Source of the DNA: Shewanella holmiensis
Lineage (GTDB): Bacteria; Pseudomonadota; Gammaproteobacteria; Enterobacterales; Shewanellaceae
Length of the DNA stretch: 64,000 nucleotides
Assembly (NCBI RefSeq): GCF_025370255.1
Contig: NZ_JAMTCD010000012.1
Location: forward strand, 53,327 to 117,326
Direction of reading: 5' to 3'
Shown here: positions 1-8,784 of the stretch, in pieces
Layout of the letters: every line of letters begins with the position of its first letter
How positions within the stretch are numbered: position 1 is the first letter of the stretch
Program-made: the position numbers and the translations under genes
Notes under the pieces: generated by a model
Told to the model about the DNA's origin: nothing
The model's input: only the letters and a program-made list of their open reading frames with translations
Database searches by the model: none

Positions 1-842
1 CCTTGGTGATCGGCAAGGCTGACAATCTCTTGCATTTTACTTAATGAACCAAGCAGCATAGGTTTTAAAATGAATGCCCCGATGCCGGGTTGGTTTTGTA
101 AGAGTTTATCGAAGTCTAAATCAGCGGTGAGCAGAAATTCATCAAGTGCGTATTTAATGCCAAGTTGCTTATATAATTCAATATTATCGCTGGGTTGCAG
201 GCAAGGCTCTTCAACGTACTCAATTTGTTTTTTTGGTAAGCAGGCTAAAAAGTCGACCGCTTGATTAAGGGTAAAACCACGATTGGCATCAAGTCGTAGG
301 GTTAAACTTGGCTTACGGGCTAACATCTGATGCACAAACGCGATTTCACTGTCCATATCCGTTTGGGCAACTTTGATTTTTACGCTGTTGATATTGGCTA
401 AATCGGCCAATTTATTATCAATCGCCGAGGCGGATAGCCCGTGGTACAGCAAAGGGATATTAGCCTGCGTTTTCACTCTGGCAGGAAATTGTTGTAAGCA
501 TTTTGCAAGCAACACACTTAAGCCAAATTGAACTGAAGGATATGCACTGTTAGCAACAGCTGTGTTGAGTTCATTAACGTCTTTACCCATTAATGTGCTT
601 TGTAACTGGGTGAGTTCAGCTGTGACCTGTTCAATGGTTTCATGGCTAAACCCTTGCAGTTGCAAACCTTCAATATCGATACCTGCTAAGGGGGCTACTT
701 CAGCAAAAGCCTGTTGGCCATTATCTAAAACCACATTCACAATAATACCAACCCGATGATCAATACGCTGCTTCGCAACGGGTAATGGCACATTTAAATC
801 AATTTGATATTGGTACAGATCAAGCGATGTGATGTTGGGCAT
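1..842 (-). CDS. menC: o-succinylbenzoate synthase MenC (partial, cut by left edge)
   Basis: The minus-strand reading frame starts with ATG at 842 and runs off the left edge, so the C-terminal end is missing. MenC is an enolase-superfamily enzyme that dehydrates SHCHC to o-succinylbenzoate in menaquinone synthesis. The visible frame carries the expected catalytic series in order: the first lysine in VKIKVAQ, a metal-binding aspartate in LRLDANRGF, a glutamate in EYVEEPC, an aspartate in YALDE and the second catalytic lysine in FILKPMLLGS. It lies 9 bases after menH and is the third gene of a menD-menH-menC group. Identification rests on these motifs and on the neighbours. Confidence 0.93.
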   Translation of the reverse strand, partial: MPNITSLDLYQYQIDLNVPLPVAKQRIDHRVGIIVNVVLDNGQQAFAEVAPLAGIDIEGLQLQGFSHETIEQVTAELTQLQSTLMGKDVNELNTAVANSAYPSVQFGLSVLLAKCLQQFPARVKTQANIPLLYHGLSASAIDNKLADLANINSVKIKVAQTDMDSEIAFVHQMLARKPSLTLRLDANRGFTLNQAVDFLACLPKKQIEYVEEPCLQPSDNIELYKQLGIKYALDEFLLTADLDFDKLLQNQPGIGAFILKPMLLGSLSKMQEIVSLADHQ

Positions 843-851
843 AGGGCACTC

Positions 852-1646
852 TTATTTTGTGGGTTCACCGCGAAGTAATGATAGTAACGTATTACTGAAA
901 GTATGTGGCTGCATCGAATGAATATTGTGACCAACGCCTGTAATGATAACTAATGTTAGCGAAGAGGCAGAGTGAAGTGATTGCTGCCAATCTTTGGCTA
1001 AACCCTGAAATTTTGTATCTTGTTCGCCGGTGATAAAGGTACATTGACTCGTCAGGTTATCTATCACATTCCGACAATCTTGCTGCAAGCTTAGTGATGT
1101 GGCCTGGTAGCATGCGTGCAAGTTTTTGGGATAATTATTAAGGCGTTTGGAGATTAAAAAGTGGCGTTGCTTATCACTCAGATCGCTAAAAACGGCTTGT
1201 TGATACCATTGTTGTAGAAATTGCTCAAAAGGTTGACTAAGCAATTTATCAGCCCAATTACTATCATTTAGCGCACGTTGATGTTTTTCATCATCACTCA
1301 GTAAGCCTGGGTGAGCCGACTCTAGCGTTAAACTCAAAATTGCCTGTGGTTGAAGGCTAGCAATATGCAGCGCAATGCGGCCTCCTAATGAATACCCCAC
1401 CAAGTGAAACCTGTTATAACCTAAATTATCCACCGTGTTAATAATATGTTCAGCTGCGCTGAATAACCCTGGATTAGGCAAAGCGAATGAGTTGCCGCCA
1501 TGGCCGGGTAAGTCGATACAGATACAATGAAAGTATTGGCTTATTTCCGCCATCATTGGCAGCCAATCTTCTTTTGCTCCCATAAAGCCATGTAACAACA
1601 CCATGGCGGGTAGTTGAGGGTCACCGTACCGATTTATCCATGCCAT
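852..1646 (-). CDS. menH: 2-succinyl-6-hydroxy-2,4-cyclohexadiene-1-carboxylate synthase MenH
   Basis: This 264-residue alpha/beta hydrolase is expected to eliminate pyruvate from SEPHCHC to give SHCHC, the step between MenD and MenC in menaquinone synthesis. The N-terminal LLHGFMGAKEDW forms the oxyanion region. The nucleophile elbow is GYSLGGR, the acid is in GEQDTKF and the histidine in GVGHNIH near the C-terminus. The length fits the family (about 250). The start codon overlaps the menD stop by one base (TAATG), which indicates translational coupling. The assignment is firm because it is flanked by menD and menC. Confidence 0.93.
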   Translation of the reverse strand: MAWINRYGDPQLPAMVLLHGFMGAKEDWLPMMAEISQYFHCICIDLPGHGGNSFALPNPGLFSAAEHIINTVDNLGYNRFHLVGYSLGGRIALHIASLQPQAILSLTLESAHPGLLSDDEKHQRALNDSNWADKLLSQPFEQFLQQWYQQAVFSDLSDKQRHFLISKRLNNYPKNLHACYQATSLSLQQDCRNVIDNLTSQCTFITGEQDTKFQGLAKDWQQSLHSASSLTLVIITGVGHNIHSMQPHTFSNTLLSLLRGEPTK

Positions 1647-3385
1647 TAGTGCTGCTTAACCCATTGGCTAATTTGCGCAATTTGGTCGCTTGCCTGAGTA
1701 GCGCTGACATTCACTTCAATGACACTGGCACAGTCAAATTCAAAGGCTTCAGTATAGGCTTCAATAAAAGACGTTAAATCATCAGCTTGACGATAAGCTA
1801 AACCGAACATGGCCGCACCGTAACCAAATTCAAAACCGTGGGGTAAGCGATAAAAATCTTGGCGTAATTGCTCAGTAGGTACAGGTAATAAATTGAAAAT
1901 ATTGCCGCCATCGTTATTTAAAATCACTAACACATAGGTTGAAGTAATTTGCTTTAACAGTGCCAACGAATTTAAATCATGCAAGCATGAAATATCGCCA
2001 ATGATCATCGTCATTTTTTGTTGCTTATCTACCGCAATACCTGTGCTGGTGGCTATCAGTCCATCAATGCCTGATGCGCCACGATTGGTATATATTTGGG
2101 GTAACGCAGGGCCGATGGGCGCATACATGTCATATAAGCGGATGGGTAAGCTGTTACCGATAAATAATACCTGTTCAGCGCTTTGTTGCTGTGCTATCCA
2201 GCGAATAACCTGAGCTTCGCCGAATTGAGTTTGATCGATTTGCTGAGTAAATAACTCAGCTAAGGTTTCGTTGTGATTGATTAACGCTAACCCCCAATTG
2301 GCACTAGATGAGCGAGGCCAACTCAGTTTGCAAAATGCGCTAACACTGGTTTGCCAAATCTGCTTACTTTGGTGGCTAGGATCTAATCGGCTTGAACGCG
2401 GCAATACTTGCCAATAGCTATGCCAAGATTGATTTGCTAGATAGTTGATTAATCGTTTCGAAATAAAGCGCCCACCAAACACCAGTACACGTTCAGCTTG
2501 TTCTAAAAGCTTAGTGGCTTTTGGGTTAAGCAGCAGTTGATCAACATTGCCTATGACACCCGAATGTTGTCTTAGCTGTGATTGGGCATCGGTCACAATT
2601 GGCCATGCAAGTTTTTGGGCTATTTCTACGATTAACTGCGGGTTGTCGTCAGGCGACAAGGTCCCCACTACAATGATTCCTTTGCCATGGGCGAAACGTT
2701 TTAAGGTATCTTCACTGGGTAATAATGCCCCCATGTTTTGCTGATACTGGCTAAAAGGTTTGTGATGAGATAACCATTGGGTGAGTGGTTTTAAATATTG
2801 CTGTATGACCACAGGAGCATTTTTAACCTGTTTAGCTAAGGTGCTCAGTTCACTTGGGTAAAACGGTTCACGGTACATGCAGTTGATATGAATAGGCTGA
2901 CTATATTGGCTAACCGCTTGATCTAGAGTGGTGAGTAACGCGCTGGCCGGAAACGCTAAATCAGGGGTTGGTAAATTCACCTGTGTTGCATAATTGGCAA
3001 AAATGGCCGGTTGGATAATTGCCTGATTTGCGCCGCAATCAATTAATTCACTAGGGCGATCACCCGATAACACAATTAAAGGAACATGGGTTAGCCAGGC
3101 TTCCACAATCGCAGGATACAAATTGGCGACCGCAGTGCCAGATGTGGTAATGATCGCTACCGGTGTGTTACTGGATTTGGCTAAACCTAGCGCCATAAAT
3201 CCTAAACCACGCTCATCAAAATGAATGTGCCTGCGAATCGTTGGTTGCGATGCTGCAGCCAAGGTTAATGGCGTTGAGCGTGAACCCGGTGCCATACAGA
3301 CGTGTTTAACCCCCAAACGGCAAAGTTCTTCGAGGATTATTTGCCCCCATAAAAGATTTAAATCGGCACTGGGCTGAGGTTGCAT
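1646..3385 (-). CDS. menD: SEPHCHC synthase MenD
   Basis: This 579-residue thiamine-diphosphate enzyme joins 2-oxoglutarate and isochorismate, the first committed step of menaquinone synthesis. The N-terminal domain has the substrate-binding [10 protein letters not shown] and the ThDP-activating glutamate in HFDERGLGF. The C-terminal domain has the cofactor motif from [12 protein letters not shown] to NNDGGNIF. I chose the ATG at 3385, which has AGGT about 10 bases upstream; a TTG 18 bases further upstream is the alternative. It is the first gene of the men group. Menaquinone is the main quinone for anaerobic respiration in Shewanella, so the pathway is expected here. Confidence 0.94.
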   Translation of the reverse strand: MQPQPSADLNLLWGQIILEELCRLGVKHVCMAPGSRSTPLTLAAASQPTIRRHIHFDERGLGFMALGLAKSSNTPVAIITTSGTAVANLYPAIVEAWLTHVPLIVLSGDRPSELIDCGANQAIIQPAIFANYATQVNLPTPDLAFPASALLTTLDQAVSQYSQPIHINCMYREPFYPSELSTLAKQVKNAPVVIQQYLKPLTQWLSHHKPFSQYQQNMGALLPSEDTLKRFAHGKGIIVVGTLSPDDNPQLIVEIAQKLAWPIVTDAQSQLRQHSGVIGNVDQLLLNPKATKLLEQAERVLVFGGRFISKRLINYLANQSWHSYWQVLPRSSRLDPSHQSKQIWQTSVSAFCKLSWPRSSSANWGLALINHNETLAELFTQQIDQTQFGEAQVIRWIAQQQSAEQVLFIGNSLPIRLYDMYAPIGPALPQIYTNRGASGIDGLIATSTGIAVDKQQKMTMIIGDISCLHDLNSLALLKQITSTYVLVILNNDGGNIFNLLPVPTEQLRQDFYRLPHGFEFGYGAAMFGLAYRQADDLTSFIEAYTEAFEFDCASVIEVNVSATQASDQIAQISQWVKQH

Positions 3386-3615
3386 ATTAAGAATTACCTG
3401 CAAAAAAGAGTCAGTTTAAGTGTAACCGTTCACACTCGCTATATCTAAAATTTCGTGCGCAATTGTAAATGATGCCTTAAAAATTTCATCAAAAACACTG
3501 AGTAAAAATCAGCAGGTTATATTTTTGTTGTGCTAATGTTATATATGTGATTTATATAAAGCGAGATACCTAAGTAATGTCAAACCCTTATATAAAAATA
3601 TGCGCCATAACTAGG

Positions 3616-3723
3616 GCGGCTAAATAACGGTATTAATGAACAAGGTCCTGAGTGCTTTAGAGAGCCGCTAGTTTCTTTCTAACCTGCTTAAGCGACATTA
3701 TTAACTCACCCGAAAAAGTGAGT
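3616..3723 (+). promoter_or_regulatory. Structured leader with two inverted repeats upstream of the HDOD gene
   Basis: The 425-base gap between menD and the HDOD gene holds no convincing ORF. In its right half GCGGCT (3616-3621) can pair with AGCCGC (3663-3668), and ACTCAC (3704-3709) with GTGAGT (3718-3723). AT-rich promoter-like sequence lies around 3541-3600. A long, structured 5' leader of the HDOD gene is the likely reading. It does not show the conserved cores of the c-di-GMP-I (GEMM) or TPP riboswitches, and no known RNA family was recognised. Confidence 0.35.
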
Positions 3724-3810
3724 CAGCAAATCCATTTTCACTAAGTGGAACATAATCTGAACTCATCCCTTATCAAAAGAGGATATGGGTGGATCCTAAG
3801 GAGAACACAT

Positions 3811-4641
3811 ATGCAGTCTGCGGCGTTATTAAAAAGAGTTGATGAGCTTCCTCGCTTACCTAAAGCAATCAGTGAATTACTTGAAGCGGTTAATAATGAA
3901 AATAGTTCGGTCAAAAGTATTTCATCTAAGGTTGCTCAAGATACCTTGATCAGTGCTCGTGTATTACGTTTAGCTAACTCAGCCCATTTTGGACGTAGCC
4001 GTGAAGTTGGGTCAATTGATGAAGCGGTGATTCGCTTAGGCATGCAAACGCTACGAACCTTGGTGATTGCATCGGCCGTGGTTGGCGCGATCCCAAAAGT
4101 TGATGGTATTGATTTAGCTTACTTCTGGGGTAAAACATTTGAGATATCGCTATATGCTCAGGAATTAGCAAAACGTTGTAATGTTCCCGCTGATGAAGCC
4201 TTCACCTGCGGCATCTTACATAATATTGGCGATTTATTAATTGCGACCGTTGAACCCAGCTTGGCAGCACAAATTCGTGCGGCGGCGGAGCAAGGTGGCG
4301 ATACCCAAGAGCTTGAAACTAAACTGTTAGGCTTTGATTCGCCATCCGTAGGCGCCTTACTGGCTAAAAACTGGAAGTTTACCCCCAGTTTAGTGGCCGG
4401 AATTGAGTATCAACGCAACCCTATAGCCGCTGAGCCACAATCAAAGTTGGCGATTTTAATGTATTTGTCGCACCATATTTATACCCATTGGGATGATGAA
4501 CGTGGCGAAGAGCCATTTACTGCATGGTTAGCTGGCTTAATCAATAATGCCGGTATCATCAAAATGGACATGTCGGGACTAACGGGCAAGTTAGAAGAAT
4601 TACGTGGTAAAGGTATGGAGATTGGTAAGCAATTAGCTTAA
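3811..4641 (+). CDS. HDOD-domain signalling protein
   Basis: This 276-residue protein consists almost entirely of one HDOD domain, a catalytically degenerate relative of HD phosphohydrolases. It shows the typical opening LPRLPKAISELLEAVN, the helix AQDTLISARVLRLANSAHFG, then EAVIRLGMQTLRTLV and a vestigial HD segment ILHNIGDLL. HDOD proteins are cytoplasmic adaptors in signal transduction; the partner cannot be read from sequence. The start at 3811 is set by AAGGAG about 7 bases upstream; an upstream in-frame codon at 3745 has no such site. It stands alone, with a long leader before it and a terminator after it. Confidence 0.85.
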   Translation: MQSAALLKRVDELPRLPKAISELLEAVNNENSSVKSISSKVAQDTLISARVLRLANSAHFGRSREVGSIDEAVIRLGMQTLRTLVIASAVVGAIPKVDGIDLAYFWGKTFEISLYAQELAKRCNVPADEAFTCGILHNIGDLLIATVEPSLAAQIRAAAEQGGDTQELETKLLGFDSPSVGALLAKNWKFTPSLVAGIEYQRNPIAAEPQSKLAILMYLSHHIYTHWDDERGEEPFTAWLAGLINNAGIIKMDMSGLTGKLEELRGKGMEIGKQLA

Positions 4642-4661
4642 ACGATTTTAATGAGTACATG

Positions 4662-4689
4662 AAAAAAGCCAGTTTCAGCTGGCTTTTTT
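4662..4689. terminator. Bidirectional terminator between HDOD gene and asnC-type gene
   Basis: GCCAG (4668-4672) pairs with CTGGC (4679-4683) around a six-base loop. Six A precede and six T follow the stem, so it can terminate both converging genes. Confidence 0.85.
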
Positions 4690-4694
4690 ATTGG

Positions 4695-5129
4695 CTAATC
4701 CGAATTGAGGTTATTAATCCATTCACTCATCACTACATGGGTTTTAATTTTGATAATGTCGGTTTGTGCATCAATATATTCGCGTATTTCATGCAAGCGT
4801 TTCATTGAGTCTGCGTGCACGTAAACCAATAAATCCATGTCACCAGTAATGCCTTGGCAAGTAATCACTTCTGGAATACTGTGAAATACATGCACCACAT
4901 CGGCGCACCGTGGGCATTTATGTTGTATTTCAAAATAGGCCGAGACCCCTTGTTTTTGCGATTCGCTTAATAGCACTTGGTAGCCGCGGATCACCCCAGA
5001 GGTTTCTAGTTTTTTGATTCGCTCTGTCACAGCGCTACGTGACAAACTGACTCTATCAGCAATAGTGGAAATACTTTGCCGCGCATCTTGGCGTAACTCA
5101 TTTATAATGGCTTTATCAAATTTATCCAC
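4695..5129 (-). CDS. Lrp/AsnC-family transcriptional regulator
   Basis: This 144-residue protein has an N-terminal winged helix-turn-helix (IADRVSLSRSAVTERIKKLE) and a C-terminal amino-acid-sensing RAM domain with the conserved GITGDMDLLVYV segment. Both are diagnostic of Lrp/AsnC regulators. The start is GTG at 5129 with GGAG six bases upstream. It is transcribed away from an amino-acid permease gene with 140 bases between them. The simplest inference is that it controls that permease in response to an amino acid. A CPRC pair in the sensing domain is unusual and could affect redox or metal response, but that is speculation. Confidence 0.9.
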   Translation of the reverse strand: MDKFDKAIINELRQDARQSISTIADRVSLSRSAVTERIKKLETSGVIRGYQVLLSESQKQGVSAYFEIQHKCPRCADVVHVFHSIPEVITCQGITGDMDLLVYVHADSMKRLHEIREYIDAQTDIIKIKTHVVMSEWINNLNSD

Positions 5130-5269
5130 AACTACTCCGTCATTTTGTCGGTATTTTGCTTTTTAACCGTCATATTGTTGGTTTAATACCGCAGTTAGGC
5201 GCTCATAGCCGACAAATTGAAATTCGATTTGAATTTATAATAACCTAAAAATAGCCAGTAGAATAACAA

Positions 5270-6559
5270 ATGAATCAAATAACAGGAACAATAGGACGTT
5301 GGCAAGGTGCTGGATTAATGGCCACCACTTTGTTGGGGACAGGGGTATTTATTTTACCGCAAATGACCATCGCGGTAGCAGGTTCGGGGGCATTATTGGG
5401 GTGGCTAATACTCACCTTAGCAATCATACCCGTGGCACTGGTATTTGGATTATTAGCCAGTCGCTTTCCCCATGCAGCGGGGCCAGCCTACTTTGTGGAA
5501 AAAGCTTTTGGCCGCACCGCTGGTAGAACCATAGGGTTAATCTTTTTGTTAGTGATCCCTATTGGTGCACCCGCTGCTATTTTAATGACCTTCCAATTTA
5601 TGGATGCATTAGTGCCCCTTAGAGGTGGTTGGCAACTAGTTGCTGAGTTGTTTGTAGTGTTGGTGTTATTAGGGTTAAACATTCGTGGCATTCAGGTGTC
5701 TGCCAAACTGCAATTTGGCTTAACCTTAGCAATTGTAAGTGTGGTGGCTTTATTGTTTGGCGCGAGCGGCCTGAACGCAGAGCAACTTGAATCATTTAAT
5801 CAGGCCAGCCAGCCACAAGTTAATACCGTCATGCTTGCTATGGGTATAGGTTTTTGGAGCTTTTTAGGTATTGAAGCCATGACCCACCTTGCCAGTGACT
5901 TTCGTCGCCCAGATAAAGACATGTTACCAGCCATTTTAATGGGCACCGTTCTGGTTGGGGTCATATACTTAGCCTGTACATTTTTACTGCTGATGGTGCC
6001 ATCAGATAAAACTGGCGTAGCGATGATCAGTGCCTTTGATTACTTACTCAGCGGTAGTTTTTTACATGGATACGGTGCAAATATTATCGGAGTATTAGGC
6101 ATTGCCAGTGGTTTAGCGACGGTAAACGTTTATGCAGGAAGTGCAGCAAGGTTACTATGGAGTTTTAGTAAAGAAGGTATTTTACCCAAGTATTTTGTGG
6201 TGTTAAATCGCCATGGTGTGCCATTTAGAGCCTTATTCACCATTTTAGGGGCAATGGCATTGGTTATTATCATGACCTTTTATTCTCAGCATGACTTAGA
6301 AAAACTCATTGCCTGGAGTAATGGGGTATTTGTAATTATCTACTTATTAGCCATGTTGTCAGCGGTAAGATTATTAAGTAAACGCTATCTACCTTTGATT
6401 ATAGCCAGTTGTGTGTTTTGTATCGGCATAGGCATCGCGCTCGCCGACAATATGCTGTACGCGGTACTATTGGTTGTGGTTATCGCACCTTTTATGTGGT
6501 GGCAAAAAACACACTTGCAGCGTAAACATGCCACTATTCCAACACCGTCATCGGAGTAA
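5270..6559 (+). CDS. APC-family amino-acid permease, YjeH-like exporter
   Basis: This 429-residue inner-membrane protein has about 12 hydrophobic segments. The first has the glycine-rich substrate motif TTLLGTGVFILPQM seen in APC-superfamily transporters, and GFWSFLGIEAMTHLASDFRRP forms the conserved helix-6 region. The closest known type is E. coli YjeH, an exporter of methionine and branched-chain amino acids. Its divergent pairing with an AsnC-type regulator supports an amino-acid export role. The ribosome binding site before the ATG is weak. TATAAT at 5236-5241 could be its -10 box, but I found no well-spaced -35. Substrate is inferred, not shown. Confidence 0.85.
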   Translation: MNQITGTIGRWQGAGLMATTLLGTGVFILPQMTIAVAGSGALLGWLILTLAIIPVALVFGLLASRFPHAAGPAYFVEKAFGRTAGRTIGLIFLLVIPIGAPAAILMTFQFMDALVPLRGGWQLVAELFVVLVLLGLNIRGIQVSAKLQFGLTLAIVSVVALLFGASGLNAEQLESFNQASQPQVNTVMLAMGIGFWSFLGIEAMTHLASDFRRPDKDMLPAILMGTVLVGVIYLACTFLLLMVPSDKTGVAMISAFDYLLSGSFLHGYGANIIGVLGIASGLATVNVYAGSAARLLWSFSKEGILPKYFVVLNRHGVPFRALFTILGAMALVIIMTFYSQHDLEKLIAWSNGVFVIIYLLAMLSAVRLLSKRYLPLIIASCVFCIGIGIALADNMLYAVLLVVVIAPFMWWQKTHLQRKHATIPTPSSE

Positions 6560-6566
6560 TCGGCGT

Positions 6567-7016
6567 TTATCTTTGTTCCATTGCTATATTACGCATTTGA
6601 ATGAGCTCGCTGTGCTTGAGGTAAAGTAAATCAGCACAGCGACGAATGATCTGATCCTCATAGCGTGATAATTCACCATCAGCATAGGCTAAACGCCACA
6701 TAGCAAGTAGTAGTTGTTGCTTTTCTTCTAGAGTGAATTGCTGATTAATTTCAGCGGTAAATTCAAATAAAGAGGTGGCATTACCTCTAATTAAAGTCGC
6801 TTCTTTAATCAGGTCTTGTGCTTCTTCGATACTGATATGTAATGTGTTTTTTAACATATCAGGCAACAGTGCCACTTCAGATTCATTTAGGGTTTCATCG
6901 GCATACACCACTTCAAGTAATAAGGTTGCCGCCGCCAAACTTAGTTGGTGTGCTTTGTCTTCTGGGCTTACTGCATGAGTACGTGCCTGAATAAATTGTT
7001 TGAGCTTTGCAATCAT
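6567..7016 (-). CDS. TerB-family protein
   Basis: This 149-residue, all-helical, cytoplasmic protein has the two acidic repeats typical of TerB-like domains, VVYADETLNESEVALLP and RLAYADGELSRYEDQII, each thought to bind metal. Proteins of this family occur alone in many gammaproteobacteria with no known role; only some belong to tellurite-resistance loci, and no other ter gene is nearby. The ATG at 7016 is chosen because GAGGAG lies about six bases upstream. It converges with the permease gene with only seven bases between stops. Confidence 0.8.
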   Translation of the reverse strand: MIAKLKQFIQARTHAVSPEDKAHQLSLAAATLLLEVVYADETLNESEVALLPDMLKNTLHISIEEAQDLIKEATLIRGNATSLFEFTAEINQQFTLEEKQQLLLAMWRLAYADGELSRYEDQIIRRCADLLYLKHSELIQMRNIAMEQR

Positions 7017-7055
7017 AATGACTCCTCGTTGATAACCTATCCTAGCAAAGACAAT

Positions 7056-7080
7056 AATGCCGAGCACTGTGCTCGGCATT
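7056..7080 (-). terminator. Hairpin between DUF2780 gene and terB-like gene
   Basis: AATGCCGAGCA (7056-7066) and TGCTCGGCATT (7070-7080) form a perfect 11-bp stem with a three-base loop. On the minus strand it follows the DUF2780 gene and precedes the TerB-like gene. The trailing T run is weak, so it may be a terminator or a message-stabilising hairpin. Confidence 0.6.
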
Positions 7081-7127
7081 AATTAATGTTTAGGTTTACC
7101 ATTTTACCCTTGTGGTAGGTATGTAAT

Positions 7128-7661
7128 TTACAGTAAAGAACCTAAACCTTTCATCAATAAGTCCACTGAACCGTCACCCGATTGTTGTTGTAAATACTGC
7201 TTAGCAATATCGACCATAGGGGCGATGTATTCTTTTGATATACCGAGTTTTTCAAAAGAGTCATACACCATAGCAGCGCCTTGAAATGATGAGCCTAAGT
7301 CACCGGCTTTAGACAATAAACCTGACATGCCAGAATCGCCGCCTAGCGCGGGTGCTGCACCTAATAAAGAGTCGATTCCAGGAATGCTTTTACTTAACGC
7401 GCTAAAGTCGCTGTCACCTAAGTTGGATTGTGCTAAGCCAAGTAAAGAGCCTAATCCCCCAGCGGCTTGCTGTTCATTTAAACCTAACTGAGACATGACA
7501 TTGCCCACTAATGCATTGTCAGCTAAACCTGTTGCTGCTTTAGCTTGGGCTGCTACTGGAGCCACATCACTTTTAGTGACATTGTCTAACCAGCCAGCGC
7601 TAGCGGGTGCTGCTAATAAAGCCGCCGATAATACTGAGCTAGCAATAATAAAACGGTTCAT
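7128..7661 (-). CDS. DUF2780-family secreted protein (VcgC/VcgE-like)
   Basis: This 177-residue protein begins with a signal peptide (MNRFIIASSVLSAALLAAP, cleavage after ASA). The mature part is rich in Gly, Ser, Leu and Ala, with segments such as LGLNEQQAAGGLGSLLGLAQ and a C-terminal SVDLLMKGLGSLL. This pattern matches the DUF2780 family, whose function is unknown; the VcgC/VcgE label comes from Vibrio proteins of the family. The start at 7661 has AAAGGA eight bases upstream, and an in-frame upstream extension lacks a signal peptide at its N-terminus. It probably acts in the periplasm. Confidence 0.75.
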   Translation of the reverse strand: MNRFIIASSVLSAALLAAPASAGWLDNVTKSDVAPVAAQAKAATGLADNALVGNVMSQLGLNEQQAAGGLGSLLGLAQSNLGDSDFSALSKSIPGIDSLLGAAPALGGDSGMSGLLSKAGDLGSSFQGAAMVYDSFEKLGISKEYIAPMVDIAKQYLQQQSGDGSVDLLMKGLGSLL

Positions 7662-7819
7662 ATAATCCATCCTTTGGTCAATATTGTGCTTAAACTGATT
7701 ACATCTTACCGTTTTTTGGTGCATTACGACATATGAAGATTTTGTGTTGTGCAAAAGCTGTCATTTTTGGGTATCCTTAGCGCCATAACCATCTTAAGTT
7801 GATTTTTGGAATCTCATTT

Positions 7820-8554
7820 ATGTCACTTTCAGCTATTTTGACTGAAGCTTATTACTTTTTTCGTAATCATATTAGCCAGCTTGCGGCAATGACCTTGCCG
7901 TTGTTGTTGGTTCAAGTGATGATCCAGCTTTGGCTGGGAAATGAAATGATCCAAGCTGATGTTGAGAATCCGCAATTTGGCGGGATCCATGCTGCTGCAA
8001 TGATGGCGCTGCTATTATTATTTTCTACGTTAATTGCTGCGCTTACCGTTTACCTTGAAGTTCGCTCGCGTGGCCATGATGTCACTACTGCCATGGTATT
8101 CAAGCAAAGCATTCAGTTTGTACCGCCATTATTGTTGGCTGGCGTATTTTCGGGATTAGCGATATTAACCCCAGTGATGCTTTTTGCTGTATTTGGGCCA
8201 ATGTGGTTAGTCGGACTGGTGATCAGTTTTTATCTATTTGCTCGGTTAGCTTATGTGAACTTTATGGTCATTGTTGAGCAGCTCACGCCATTAGAGGCCA
8301 TTAAAGCCAGCTTTGTATTTACAGGGCCGATTACAACGAAAACGATAGCGATATTAATGCTATATATTCCATTATCATTAGTGGGTGGCACCTTGTCTCA
8401 AATTGCCGCACAAGTTGGGTTTCCTCTGCAGTTAATTACAGATACCTGCTTTGCATTTTTAGGATTATTTATTAACGTCGCTTTATTTCGCTTATATATG
8501 GTTAACCGTAAAACGGATTCTCAATCTAGCGATGACACTCATACAGAGGTGTAA
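7820..8554 (+). CDS. UPF0259/YciC-like integral membrane protein
   Basis: This 244-residue inner-membrane protein has about six hydrophobic segments. It opens with SAILTEAYYFFRNHISQL, like the FFRN opening of E. coli YciC, and ends its last helix with ALFRLYMVNRK, like the FRLYM ending of that family. The central segment with ARLAYVNFMVIVEQ and LEAIKASFVFT fits the same fold. The function of the family is unknown. I chose ATG 7820; the TTG seven codons upstream has no better ribosome binding site. A charged, Ser/Asp-rich tail follows the last helix. Confidence 0.65.
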   Translation: MSLSAILTEAYYFFRNHISQLAAMTLPLLLVQVMIQLWLGNEMIQADVENPQFGGIHAAAMMALLLLFSTLIAALTVYLEVRSRGHDVTTAMVFKQSIQFVPPLLLAGVFSGLAILTPVMLFAVFGPMWLVGLVISFYLFARLAYVNFMVIVEQLTPLEAIKASFVFTGPITTKTIAILMLYIPLSLVGGTLSQIAAQVGFPLQLITDTCFAFLGLFINVALFRLYMVNRKTDSQSSDDTHTEV

Positions 8555-8644
8555 TTTACGGCACCTCAGTTTGGGTTAGCGAATAAACGAGATTGAAACA
8601 GCATGCCTTCGTATGCTAGTCATCAAACTTGAACGCGACACTGA

Positions 8645-8701
8645 TAACAGGACTAATTCATTTGTATTCGCTAGTCTATTGCAATGAATTCAATACTGTT
8701 A
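8645..8701 (+). repeat. Imperfect inverted repeat upstream of leader ORF
   Basis: TAACAG (8645-8650) and CTGTTA (8696-8701) form an outer stem, and AATTCATT (8655-8662) and AATGAATT (8683-8690) an inner stem. They are separated by a small internal loop and close on a 20-base loop. The hairpin ends 10 bases before the AAAGGAG of the leader ORF. It could be an operator or an mRNA structure. Confidence 0.45.
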
Positions 8702-8724
8702 GCGGTGAAAAAAGGAGTGTTTAT

Positions 8725-8784
8725 ATGCGTTTATTATCTCTCGCAGAGGTGCTTCAGTTTACAGGAGTGAGTATTGATAACTGA
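8725..8784 (+). CDS. 19-codon leader ORF overlapping the start of the DUF4145/Sel1 gene
   Basis: ATG at 8725 is preceded by a strong AAAGGAG (8711-8717) and opens a 19-codon frame, MRLLSLAEVLQFTGVSIDN, ending at TGA 8782-8784. The frame overlaps the TTG start of the next gene (8774) in another register, an arrangement typical of translational coupling. The peptide resembles the first helix-turn-helix part of MerR/AlpA-type proteins (AEVLQFTGVS). It could therefore be a regulatory leader peptide or the broken N-terminus of a once longer gene. It is too short to judge by codon use. Confidence 0.5.
   Translation: MRLLSLAEVLQFTGVSIDN

Noticed and set aside
3541..3680. Possible c-di-GMP-I (GEMM) riboswitch upstream of the HDOD gene, because of a CAAACC stretch.
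   Set aside because: The conserved GACGCAAAGC and tetraloop-receptor parts are missing.
6567..7016. Tellurite-resistance locus, suggested by the TerB-like domain.
   Set aside because: No other ter gene is present and stand-alone TerB-like proteins are common.
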